Positions 54,020 through 64,000 of a DNA stretch of 64,000 bases are shown piece after piece. The translations under genes and the position numbers were made by a program. The stretch spans positions 40,960 to 104,959 of the forward strand of contig NW_004190374.1 of the NCBI RefSeq assembly GCF_000224145.3. Direction: 5' to 3'. This DNA is from Ciona intestinalis (Eukaryota > Chordata > Ascidiacea > Phlebobranchia > Cionidae). Each line of letters begins with the position of its first letter. Within the stretch, counting starts at the first letter, position 1. A model generated the notes under the pieces. That model did not search any database. It was given only the letters and a program-made list of their open reading frames with translations, and was not told the origin of the DNA.

Positions 54020-56305
54020 TTACTCGTTGCTTCTCATGCGTTGGAGAAGATCTCGAAGTTTCTTCACCATCTCGTCTTCGTTGGAAGCTTTTTGTGATTT
54101 ATCAGCTGTGACCTTTGGTTCAACCTGGCAAGGTAAGGGGCTTATTGTGACGTCATAAGGGTATGTTATTTTATATTATATTACAATTTTGAGTTTACGT
54201 AAGATTTCGCTGCCTGGTAATAGGCGTACTATAAGTTTGATTGGTATTTGTGGTAATGAGTATCTTGAGAATCGACGTTTCGACGTGGAAGTGGTCTTAA
54301 CTAATGCGTAAATTAGTATGTTGTAATTTTTTTCTTCTTTTTTTTCTTCTGTGTGGGAGTGGATGGTTAAGATATCTTGTGGTTAAAGCATAGTGGTGGT
54401 GATTATGTAAATATCAAGAATAACTGCAGAGGCATATACAGATAGATTCTTGCATAAAACTGGCTTAGAAAACAGGTGTAAAGAGTTAGCCATATGCCAA
54501 GCTGTAATAGACCCTCATACCTAATAGTTAAGGGCTAGATATTACAGCTTTACTACATTTACATATACACAGTTAGTATGTTGTACTTGTGTGAAGGCGT
54601 CTCACGCCAACTACGAATGCAAATACGCCGCGTGGTCATGTCTTTATATAATTGCATCCGCATGGTGGCGCTCATAAGTTACTTTACAGCGCCGTATTTA
54701 GTCGAGAAAGTCGTACGCTACGTTTTATGAGTGGCTTAGTTCTAAACTTGGTTAAAAGTGACTCATACCATCAATAAACATCACCCTATGACCACACTCA
54801 TACGGTGTATAAAACTTATCAGGACTTAGACGTACATGAAATAAACGTTAAATCTATTCTATATTGATAAGGTCCTACAATGTGGCATTCCATATAACAA
54901 GGAAATTAGACCAGAGTTGCACATTAGCCCAAACCTTACTTAAATACATGTTAACATAGAAATGTAATAACCTGGGCGTCGGCTTTTGGTTTCACAGCGG
55001 TGACGTCATTCTCCTTCTTCTCTGCTGTCTCATCTTTCTTCGTTTCTTCTTCCTCATCCTCTTCATCTTCATCCTCTTGTGGCTCCTCCTCCTCAACATG
55101 GTCATCCTGATCATGGTCTCTCGTATTCTCATCTTCTTCTTCTTCTTCTTCGTCTTCATCTTCGTCCTCCATTTGTTGCATGCGTTCCTGAGGAAATTGA
55201 ACCAAGGTTTTAATACGAATGTTTTCAATCCATCTTTATTGGTGTCAGTTTATGAAACCGAAACGTTTGAAATTAAGACAATTCCTTAAACGGGCTGTTA
55301 TGTTCGTCAAATCTGTGTTTAAAACTTTATGTCTATAAATTTATCGGTTAATATTATTTTTTTAAGTTTACGCCGTTTTCCAAATGTATGACGTCACAAA
55401 CTCACCATCATTCTGTCTTTCATCATTCTCTCGAACATTTCCTCGTCATTAAACATCGTGTGGTGGTCTTCCTTCTGTGACGTCACATCCGCTTCCACCT
55501 TCGATGCAGCCGCTTGTTTCGGTGTGTCTGATGGTGCCACGTCCTTTGTTTCGGCATCACTGGCCGCTGCTGGTTTGACATCACTGGCCGCCACTGGTTT
55601 GGCATCACTGACAATTTTTGGTTTGGCATCACTGGCAATTTTTGGCTCGGCATCACTGGCAACTTTTGGTTTGGCATCACTGGCGACTTCTGAACTGGCA
55701 TCATTGGCTTGCATGCTGCTGAAAAAATCCTGAAGTTCGTGCGGCATCTCGTCTTCATCTTCGCCCACGTTCAAACCCTCCGCGCGCAACCTGTCCATCA
55801 ACATGTCTTGCATCTCTTCCAAGTCATCTCGGATCAAACTGGGGGGGGGGACAACAAGTTAATTACAATACATCCAGTAATGCCCACACGCCACACCTTA
55901 ACACCATAAACCCCACATTTCCAAACCCAACCTGATGCGCGCGCGTGTTTAACACGACTTTCAAACTATTCTCGATGACCACCCAAAAACGCTTATATAC
56001 CAAGCCGTGTTTTGCAGTGGGACGTCACCCATATAGAATATATTAACATTTGACATAAGTTTAAATTATTTCTTCGAATACGATTGCGAAGAACAAAGAG
56101 AATGGAGAGTCGTTAAAACACCCATTAGGTAAAAACTAATTAGGATAAATGTAAGATAAATAGCGTAGCTGCTAAACCTACAGTAAAATATAATTTAACG
56201 AATCGTATTTAATTAAAACAAACAAAACCCCAACAGTTAGACTCACCTTCGTGCATTGGCGCACCCCACCACTGCTATCAACACAACAATAATCGCTACT
56301 TTCAT
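54020..56305 (-). CDS. secreted highly acidic repeat protein
   Basis: Four exons, 56305-56247, 55838-55406, 55187-54972, 54124-54020; 813 nt, 270 aa, phases consistent. The signal peptide is followed at once by a charged helix (RDDLEEMQDMLMDRLRAEGL) and GEDEDEMPHEL. Six to seven degenerate 8-residue repeats follow on the theme ASDAKPK(V/I), about residues 70-125. Then comes a glutamate- and aspartate-rich stretch (MEDEDEDEEEEEEDE... EEEEPQEDEDEEDEEEE), and a basic end (EDEMVKKLRDLLQRMRSNE). Low sequence complexity makes homology searching hard. Calcium binding, or a granin-like secretory role, is possible but only a guess. It is the intact member of a tandem pair. Confidence 0.8.
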
Positions 56306-57728
56306 TTTACTTTTCAATAAAGATCTGCAAAATACACAAGTTACAGCAAACCTCTATAACCTAAAAACCTTTCATCTCTCCCCATTAACGTAAGTTTCGG
56401 TTTTATACTGGCTATGTGACGTCATACCGGCATACGTGTCCTCTCAGAACTAGTGATGTCACTTCTAGAAGTCTTGTGACTTAACTAAGCTGGCGTTACT
56501 AACTTCGCTTATCACTGCTGTGCAGCTTAAATGTTGATTGGCAGCATATGTTGCTGCTGGTGATGCGGTATCTGCCAACGTGGAGCCGGAAACTATTGAG
56601 TGGCGGTGGAACTTTGAAACGGATGTCGCTATTATTGTGTTTGTTGGAAGTTTCGAATCTTCGCGCTGATCATAATGGATCTAATGTACAATGGACGCAT
56701 TGTGTGGTATATAGGGAAGGGTGTATTGCAATTTGAGCTATAATATTACTCAACCTTGCACAAAACTGCCTGTTACCAAACTCATATTACCGCTCACATA
56801 TTCTATACCTCTTTCTTCGAATACGATAGCGAAGATCAAATAATGAAAACAACATAGAAAAGTGAATTAGCAGCCAAACCATTGTCGGTAAAACACGCTG
56901 CAGGGAAAACTGTTAAGAAAATGTGGCGGATAAAAGTGTGGCCCCTAACCGAATACCACACTGTGTCAGGAAAACCGTTTGCAATGAACATATTGATGCT
57001 TGTTCCGCGAAACTTTCACTAATTATCCATAATTGTAAAACGTTTTAAAGTTTAATGTGCGAATTCAGGTTTGCCGTCAGTTTAAAAACGGCGGATTTCT
57101 GGTTTAATAATCGCGCAATCACCCGCATTGAGTATATTAGGTGAGGGTATTTATTTGACGCTTTTACCCAATTAGTATTTTTCCGTATCGTGTTTTAACG
57201 GTAGTGCTTTTTAACACCACCTCTTCGTAGTTTATTATATTTATTCTTTGCAACCTACCCGTAAAATACCACGGAAGATAAATAGTTTTGTTAGGTTTAA
57301 AAATAAATCCAGGAATTTCTGAATTGACTCAACCCCTCACTTCCCCCACCCACACATACGTCACAATGCTTATTATCTTAAACCGATGCACGGTGTGACG
57401 TCACTATGCAGTTTGTTATTGTTCAATTCAGATAAGCAAAACCTTCTCGAACCTTCGGTTGTAACGTAATAATTCAACGAAACAAGTCGCCATACATCCG
57501 GTTCGACAATGACGATTGTTAAATATAAACAAACGCGAGGTTTCAACAAAGTTTTATTGAAAATGCGAAAAACAAAATCATTACATCATAATAGCCACAC
57601 AATGCAGCATTCACACGTCACACAATACGAAACGATTCTATGTTTTGTCATAAAAGATTCTTGATGACGTAACTTGCTCATCGATGCGTTGTATGACATC
57701 ACAATAACTTATATTAACAATTACGACG
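56306..57728. other. between acidic-protein gene and Hox10 3' end
   Basis: Promoter of the acidic-protein gene at the left and Hox10 3' untranslated sequence at the right (AATAAA-type words are few). At about 56815-56900 there is one copy of a dispersed repeat beginning CGAATACGATAGCGAAGATC, also seen near 23206, 56060 and 63920. No coding region. Confidence 0.5.
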
Positions 57729-60700
57729 TCAGTTGTACATACAACCCAGAGGTAACGTTGGGTTGGTTGGATCACGGGTCGGCACTTGGTAAGGATGATG
57801 CCAGTTTGTGAAAAAATCCGCTGCTGCCACCATCTGGTTAACTGTGGCCCCGTGGTGGCGCGCTGGAGCCGGTAAAGCTGACGTTGCAGGGTAGCCGTAA
57901 TGTTGGCTTATGTCAGGCACCATTGGTGGTTGGTTGTTGAAAGGGTGATGGTTTAAATGCCCGATACCCGCCGCTGCTAACGCTGCTGCTGTGCTGGAGT
58001 ATGCATGCATACCAGGGTGGGGAACTCCCGGGTGGGTCATTCCCTGATGGTGGATCCCCGACATTGGATGGTGATCGTCCCGTTGTCTCTCCTCCCTTCT
58101 TTCTTTCTTCCATTTCATTCTTCGGTTTTGAAACCAAATCTTCACTTGACGGTCGGTAAGTTTCACTGACTTTGCAACCTAGATGTCACGTGGTTTGTTA
58201 ATTTAAATCAACCGATTATAACCCATGTTAACATGGTGCCTTTTAAAATCATTATATCAATGGGTATTAAGACAACGATGGCTCGGATCTCAGGCACGTC
58301 CGTCGTAAGACGTCACCCATATATAATAGGATAGAATGTACCAACAAGAGATATATTATAACCTATGTTTCCACTGTCATACAGCGATACTTAATCAAGT
58401 ATTTGTGCTATTGAAATATTTGTTTGGTTAAAGTAAACCCCATGTTTATAAATACTAGAAAAACAATTTCAAACTTATAATCTAGCTACAACAATAGCAG
58501 CCGAAAAATACTAATTCACAAAAATAAAATTTACAATTTGTTTGTTTCGTCATAAAACTTATGTTACGTCACCTCTAGTCTTCTCTCCCGCGATAAATAT
58601 TGATTGTAATGAAATTCTTTCTCAAGTTCCAGAAGTTGATATTTTGTGTACGGCACTCGTTTCTTGCGCCCACTAGCGGTTAGCCAATGTTTCGTTGGGT
58701 CAGCTTCTGAAATAATTAAAATTATTAAACACCTAACCCACTGCTTTAACCGATAAAATAACCTAAAAAATAAGGGCTATTTCTAACGTATTAAGGCTAG
58801 TGGTTTGTTCACCATTTTGCAACAATCGGCCTCTCTAACAGACAAGCGCATGAGCCGAGGTCTGAATGTGGCCGCGGGGAAAGTTTCGACACATTATAAA
58901 CTATCCCACTATTACTCAAGTTATAAAACTGTGATAAATTCTCATACAGTCTGATTGGCGGATGCGACGAACGTAATGATTGATAAGCACTTCATAATTT
59001 AATATTTTTCTTTTAAAAAGCTGCAGTTTTTCTCTTCTTAACTTCTTTACTTCTTTACAAACAATATTGCAAGTCCAATGGATCTTTACTGCGTTATTTT
59101 GCGCAACAACTTTTCAATATTCAAGCCTTTATTAGGATGGGCCAAGATGTCAAATCGTTCGTTTGCAAAAATACTCGTCAGAATCGCTTAATTATAATAA
59201 TAATATAACTGCCAGCGACAACTTATGTTTCGTATAAGGTTTTGTATTATGTTTTAAAACCGTATCCCGCGCTTAAGCGAATGTTTAAGATTTAGTTGAG
59301 TAACGTCTATTGTCGCCGCCATATTGTTACTCGCTCAATCGATTTTATTGTGCGTCGCGTCGATATTATTACGTCACAATTTGAAAAGCTATAACCACCT
59401 ATACGTAACTTAGGTGCTTATGACGTTACAATACGTAGAAAACAATACACGGCTGTTACAATTAGATGTATTTACTCCCTGGCAGGCAAGTTCATGATAA
59501 AATATCTCGTGACGTGACCTGGGTTTACTGCAGGTCATTCAGTCGTAAAGTGACCTATAATAACCCCGATAGAAGGCTAAGTGCACTTGAACCTGACCCA
59601 TTGTTCGTCATAAATAACTTTGTGACGACACAATCATAAACTTCTGTGAGGGAACAGTAGTATTTATGACGTATGAATTAGAAGCAATGCCTTGAAAGGT
59701 GGCATCACTCAGCTACTGCGGAGGCTATTTTTAAACTTATTGTTTGGTAAAAAAAATGTTCCCGTGTTAGGTGTTTCCCCCGTGAGACCTAAATCCGCAC
59801 CTGTAGCTTGGGAGTTTAATCGGTTTATTGCCCCAAATCGAAGTCGCGAAGTCCGCGAAGCAATAAAAACTTTACGGCGTCCTACTCGCCATAAGAAACT
59901 GTTGATTTTGTTTGTTTATAGTTGGAACCATTACCCTAATAAACATTTAAACCGAACCACTTTGAGCAACTCGTAAATTTCATTAAATAGCAAGCGTACC
60001 TTGAACGACATTGTATACAATACTGACATAGTAGGCTGGGGTAAGATGGAACATGTTTTCATTCTGTTTTACCGTACCATTTGATAGTATACAAAAAAAT
60101 ACAAAATGTATAACCGTTTTATTATGATTCTAAAATAGCAATGTTAATTGTTTAAACACAATTGGGAAATATGGGATATTATGCGCTGCAATATCCCATC
60201 TTTCCCACAAAACAAAAATCGCTGAATATCGTAGATTTGTGTGAACATTTAATTTATTAGCAAAACGACAATCTAATGGTGTATAGTATTAGTTAAAAAG
60301 CTTGGCTGGTAAACCAACATGAAGCAAATGGTTGCAATTTTAAACAAAAAGGCTTTCCTTTTCAGCCGAATCTGTCAAATTATTACCAATTTGTTGCCAA
60401 TTTTTAGACTACCGCCCAAAACAATGAATTAGTGTTTTACACATGGCTCATGCAATGTGTGTTCTATGAATATTGTTTTGTGGTATAACAAAGCCAGAAT
60501 AAAATATCTTTTTTAATTTTTACTTTTTAAATTTAACTTTTTGTCACGCGTGGTTTGTGGTCGAACAATGACGCTTTGTTACGTCACAAACAAATATTAC
60601 TACGCCAAAAAAATCGTAATTTAGATTTCAAATAGTATTCGCTGTAACGAAATTAGTGAAACAGCTTCCGCCATATTGTGACGTCAATATAACATTCATG

Positions 60701-61890
60701 TCGTCATAATAGTTCTTTGTTTAGTCACTGTATCCAATATATAAATGCCTTTAGTTTTCTTCGCCATTATTATATTGAACCCGTGTTGTTCTGTTTTAAT
60801 GGTTTAGGTTTTATAGTGTTGCATGTAAGGGGACCTGCGATTTTGGCGATAAAGTTTCTCACTCTAGTTCACACATTTTCTTTAAAATATAACAAGCCTA
60901 TTCCATTAGTCTTCTTTGGGGTGAAAGTTGCTAATGGTTTAAATCGTGTTGCTTTTATTGCTTGTAAAAGTTGTAGTTCATATAGTAAAAAGTTACTTGT
61001 TTTTCCTTCGTTTAAACCAATTTTAAGCAAAATCAACTCGTTTACACAAAGTCTTGTAAAAATTAGAAAGATAAATCATTGCTGTTCTTGCAAAACTTTA
61101 AACGAAATTAAATTAAGGAAAAAAATCAAATATTTTATTTTTCAAATCCTAATATTTAAACCGAACCTTCCCCCGCGTCTTCCGTTTCTTCCTTAGTGGT
61201 CACGTGACTTGGTGAATCCTCAACAAACGTCGATGACGTCTTCGTGACGTCGTTTCCGCTATATGCCGCGGTTGAATAATCATCGGATCTATTTTCCCTC
61301 CCCGTCCATTCATCCGCGGGTGGGGTAGAGGTTTTGATTTGGGGTAATCCCGGGAATGGGGGTAATGTGACCCCCCCGCTACCCCTCCCCTCCTCGTTGT
61401 AAAACGCCGCTTCGCGATCGATGTTGGATATGACGTCATGTTTGCCATTGTTATCTTTCTCTGACGTCATTTTCTCAATGTTCGATTTCAAAGGGGTCAA
61501 TTGGGGTTCAGTATCGATTCCGGGGAAGTTTGTAGCAGGGGATCCCCCGTTGTAATACTTGGTGTCGTTGCTGGTTGGGGGGGATGCCCTGAAACCAGTG
61601 AACCGTGACCCCAGTTCCTGGTGTTGGGAAATTCCCCCGTATTGATACTCGGGGTGAATTTTTGAACCAACCAGAGAAGGGGGTCGTTTTGTTTCCAACC
61701 CAGGTGATTCCCCGCCACCCCTGTACCCAATATAGTGGGGTGGGGCTTGGGGGTTAGGGGGAAACACCCCGGTGTGTGGGTTCCTTAATTGAGGGGGTTG
61801 GAACCCATTGTTGACGGTGAATGGAGCATTGTAACCGAACAATGGATCGTGTTTGTCGCTTTCCTTCGAAGTTTGAGGTTGAATATCCAT
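57729..61890 (-). CDS. Hox10: Hox10-like posterior homeobox gene
   Basis: Homeodomain transcription factor of the posterior Hox class. Three exons, 61890-61167, 58706-58573, 58178-57729; 1308 nt, 435 aa. The first exon (241 codons) is rich in proline, glycine and serine ([20 protein letters not shown]). The homeodomain is split between exons 2 and 3, at about residues 254-313. It has [18 protein letters not shown], then [20 protein letters not shown], then [20 protein letters not shown]. The upstream WLTA, the RERRLE and the SVxLTDRQ pattern fit vertebrate Hox10 better than Hox9, 11, 12 or 13. No hexapeptide is seen. Unlike vertebrate Hox10, which ends soon after the homeodomain, it has a tail of about 120 residues, rich in histidine, proline and alanine. 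The ATG at 61890 is the first in-frame methionine. No other Hox gene lies in the window. Confidence 0.92.
58707..61166. other. Hox10 intron 1, 2.46 kb
   Basis: By far the longest intron of the gene. It holds one degenerate MITE (60029-60208) but no SINE. Two plus-strand open stretches (about 59692-59976 and 60717-61196) have no ATG at their start and no recognisable product. The sparse repeats make it a candidate for regulatory sequence, by inference only. Confidence 0.45.
60029..60208. mobile_element. MITE, family B, diverged
   Basis: Left end TAGTAGGCTGGGGTAAGATG, right end CAATATCCCATCTTTCCCAC, internal ATGGGATATTATGCGC. Confidence 0.7.
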
Positions 61891-62054
61891 TGTTTTAAAT
61901 AATTGGCAAATTAACCAAAGTCTGCGGAAACAAAAGTAATTTTTAAAGTTCTCGACTTTTTGTAGTTGCTCTGGGAATAAAACGTTTCTTTGAGAAAAAT
62001 ACTTTGGATCATGCAGCAAATTTCAAAACTGGGGTAAAAATATTGGATATATAC

Positions 62055-62196
62055 ATTAGGGTGGGAGAAGATGGGACACAATTATAAAACTGTATCCTTA
62101 CGACTCCCATAGGCCGTTGGTAATCGTTGAAATATGATCACGTTATTTAGATATTATGTGCTAAATGTGTTCCATCTTCCACCACCCCACTATATA
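62055..62196. mobile_element. MITE, family B, internally deleted
   Basis: Ends ATTAGGGTGGGAGAAGATGG and CCATCTTCCACCACCCCACT. About 142 bp, lacking some 50 bp of the interior seen in full copies. Confidence 0.75.
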
Positions 62197-63111
62197 TATT
62201 TTTTATTCTGTACTATAGATATGATAAACGAAAACAGCGTTTTTCGAAACGATTGCGCAAATACGGGTATAATCATTTTTATCCGTCGTCCATATTGGTT
62301 TTCTAATCATAAAAATTAAAATTCTATATTTTAGAATTTTGTTTTAAAATCCACTTAAAAACTTTCTCGTCTTCGCCTACGTCATAATATTAAAATTCTA
62401 AAACACGGTCTTTATATTATGACGTAACAATACAATCACAATCTTCGTAAACTATATCTGTTTATCACGTCACAATATATTTTAACACAACTCATAAACC
62501 CTCCCCCCTCAACGCGAAGTGTTCAACATTAATTTCAATCTCGCGACTTCGAAACCGCGTCGCCTTTTTCTTAAACTTTAACGTCACAATGGTGATATAT
62601 ACGCAACAAGCAAGGCTATTGTTGAATGGACGAATGCATGAAATGCAACCGACAAACGCTGTTTTTATTGTTTAATACAGAATTAAACTTTGTTATTTGC
62701 AACAAAGCATTAAGGCGATCACAATTAAAATGCTCCTGCATTAAATTTTCTATTTTAATTATTTGTTCTTTTTTTATAAAAACTTAATTTAAACGTGGTC
62801 AGGATTTGAATGCAATATACACAAGGTTTCTGCTCTTTCGTTTTAAAGTTTTGTATAAAAAATAACATTGTATTATTTAACATTGTATCTTGTCGGTTGC
62901 TTCTCTTTAATTATTTAATGCAGAATTCCACCCCAACTGAGGTTGTTGTTGCTGTTGGCAATTTAATTATAATGTTTAAACATAATTTGTAATATTCCCC
63001 ATAAGATTATGAAGTATCTATAAAAAGGCGTCAAGACATTCGCATTTTAAACAAACTTGCTGAAATTATTTTACCTAAAACTGAATTCATTTTTAAAAAG
63101 AAATTATAATT

Positions 63112-63308
63112 ACAGTAGGATGGGGGAAGATGGGACACCTTTAGCACATAATATCCAAATATCCTGATCGTGTTTTATACAATTAACAATGGTCTATGGG
63201 AGTCGTGAGGATACGGTTTTATAATTCTTTGAATGTCCTTTGTTTACTAACAAGTGGGACGAGGTAATAAAATGAAAAGGTGTCCCATCTTTCCCCACCC
63301 TACTCTAT
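63112..63308. mobile_element. MITE, family B, well preserved
   Basis: Inverted ends CAGTAGGATGGGGGAAGATG and CATCTTTCCCCACCCTACTC, about 197 bp. Internal GCACATAATATCCAAATATC and GGTCTATGGGAGTCGTGAGG serve as the reference for the other copies. Confidence 0.9.
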
Positions 63309-64000
63309 ATTAACAATTTCACGTAAACATATATTTGATATAAAAAATCAACTGATTAAAATAACAAACAAAGTACTTTAATGCGTGTGAATGCATGCAT
63401 TGTGACGTAATAATAAGAATATGTTTTTCGCTAAAGCTGTAGCGTTTATTACGTAATAATTAGCAACATATGGGGCAATAAACATCTTATAAAAAGATTT
63501 ACGGCAGAGCCTTCAGGGCAACACTGGCTGCGTAATAAAGGTTAACTATGACGTAACAGAAGATTTATTCTTATATCCACTTTTGGTTTGTTACGTTTGA
63601 TATTTCAATTGTTCTGCCATAAACGTATAATAAAGGCGATTGTCTGATTAAATATAGTTTTCATGGAGAACCGGCATCGCCGTAAAAACCTCAATAAAAT
63701 TCCATCGTCAAACATTAGGTTTTATATTTCCAATAAAATTTAACGGGTGAAACCTAAGATATGCGGAATATAGTTCAGTGTGTGTGGCTGTTACAGTGGG
63801 CGGGAGGAGGTTTAATGCAGGCGGGCATCGAAAGTCACCAAGGCGGTTTTAAATATATTAATGTTAATTTACATAATGCAACCTATTTTTTCCGTTAAGG
63901 TATTATAATTTTATTAGTTCTTTGAATACGATAGCGAAGACCAAATTATTAAAACAACGTAGAGAAAAATTAGCAACAAAACGACAGTCATTAAAACACG

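Larger units (their letters stand above)
53713..57881. repeat. copy 2 of the direct segmental duplication
   Basis: Runs from AACGCCGTCGACGCGATTCC through the intact acidic-protein gene and its 5' flank into Hox10 exon 3, where the similarity with the relic ends near 57881. It is about 2.2 kb longer than copy 1, mainly because exons 3 and 4 and most of exon 2 of the acidic gene are missing from copy 1. Confidence 0.65.
61891..64000. other. Hox10 upstream region
   Basis: Contains two MITEs (62055-62196 and 63112-63308), a few TTACGTCA words, and at the right edge (about 63920-64000) part of the ACGATAGCGAAGACC repeat. No coding sequence is supported. The first 150 bp would hold the 5' untranslated region and promoter. 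Confidence 0.5.

Noticed and set aside
54992-55289. Lysine/arginine-rich and phenylalanine-rich frames over the acidic exon
   Set aside because: Other-frame readings of the GAA/GAT-rich exon of the acidic protein.
57729-58706. Assignment to Hox12 or Hox13
   Set aside because: The WLTA...RERRLE...SVKLTDRQ pattern and the absence of the Hox13 third-helix change (VTIWFQNRRVK) favour Hox10. A tree could still change this.
59692-61196. Two plus-strand open frames in Hox10 intron 1
   Set aside because: Neither starts with ATG, composition is AT-rich, and they are antisense to an intron.

Overview
The window is a 64-kb piece of a compact, AT-rich chordate genome, almost certainly a solitary ascidian of the Ciona intestinalis group. 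This rests on a single, divergent posterior Hox gene (Hox10-like); short introns (many of 50-600 bp) with very small exons; one intronless gene pair only 21 bp apart, typical of tunicate operons; and dense families of short tRNA-derived SINEs and MITEs. A run of N at about 22433-22482 marks an assembly gap. The coding models below were built by joining exons by hand. For the six larger genes all exon phases agree and the summed exon length is divisible by three.

Layout: 1-1476 holds a 30-bp minisatellite and little else. PAN2 (minus, 28 exons, 1477-13618) is head-to-head, across a 600-bp shared promoter, with a plus-strand intronless pair: a 126-aa mitochondrial-type membrane protein and METAP1D (14222-15527). 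SPDL1/Spindly follows (minus, 12 exons, 16334-22901), then a gene-poor stretch and a secreted M14 carboxypeptidase A-like gene (minus, 9 exons, 26600-29370). A small lysine-rich gene (30730-31143, plus) precedes ATG16L (plus, 17 exons, 32614-40948). ATG16L is tail-to-tail, 115 bp apart, with an SLC24-type potassium-dependent Na+/Ca2+ exchanger (minus, 17 exons, 41064-50109). Two tandem paralogues of a secreted acidic protein (52120-52730 and 54020-56305, minus) come next, then Hox10 (minus, 3 exons, 57729-61890), and about 2.1 kb of Hox10 upstream DNA ends the window.

The genes are mostly unrelated housekeeping functions: mRNA deadenylation, mitochondrial N-terminal methionine removal, kinetochore-dynein recruitment, autophagy and calcium transport. 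They do not form a pathway. The two acidic-protein genes and Hox10 are tied by history: the paralogues arose by a tandem duplication whose right edge lay inside the last exon of Hox10, and a decayed piece of that exon still lies between the copies.

The most unusual signal is in the introns. Six introns in five genes carry minisatellites of different unit lengths (16, 20, about 12-13, about 25-28, 71 and 91 bp) that begin at, or within a few bases of, the 5' splice site. Two of these introns are made almost wholly of repeat. Other notable points: a SINE whose 98-bp tail multiplies in tandem, a hAT-type MITE nested in that SINE with a clear 8-bp target duplication, very frequent TGACGTCA/TGATGTCA words that often form splice sites, and a one-base frame break in METAP1D.
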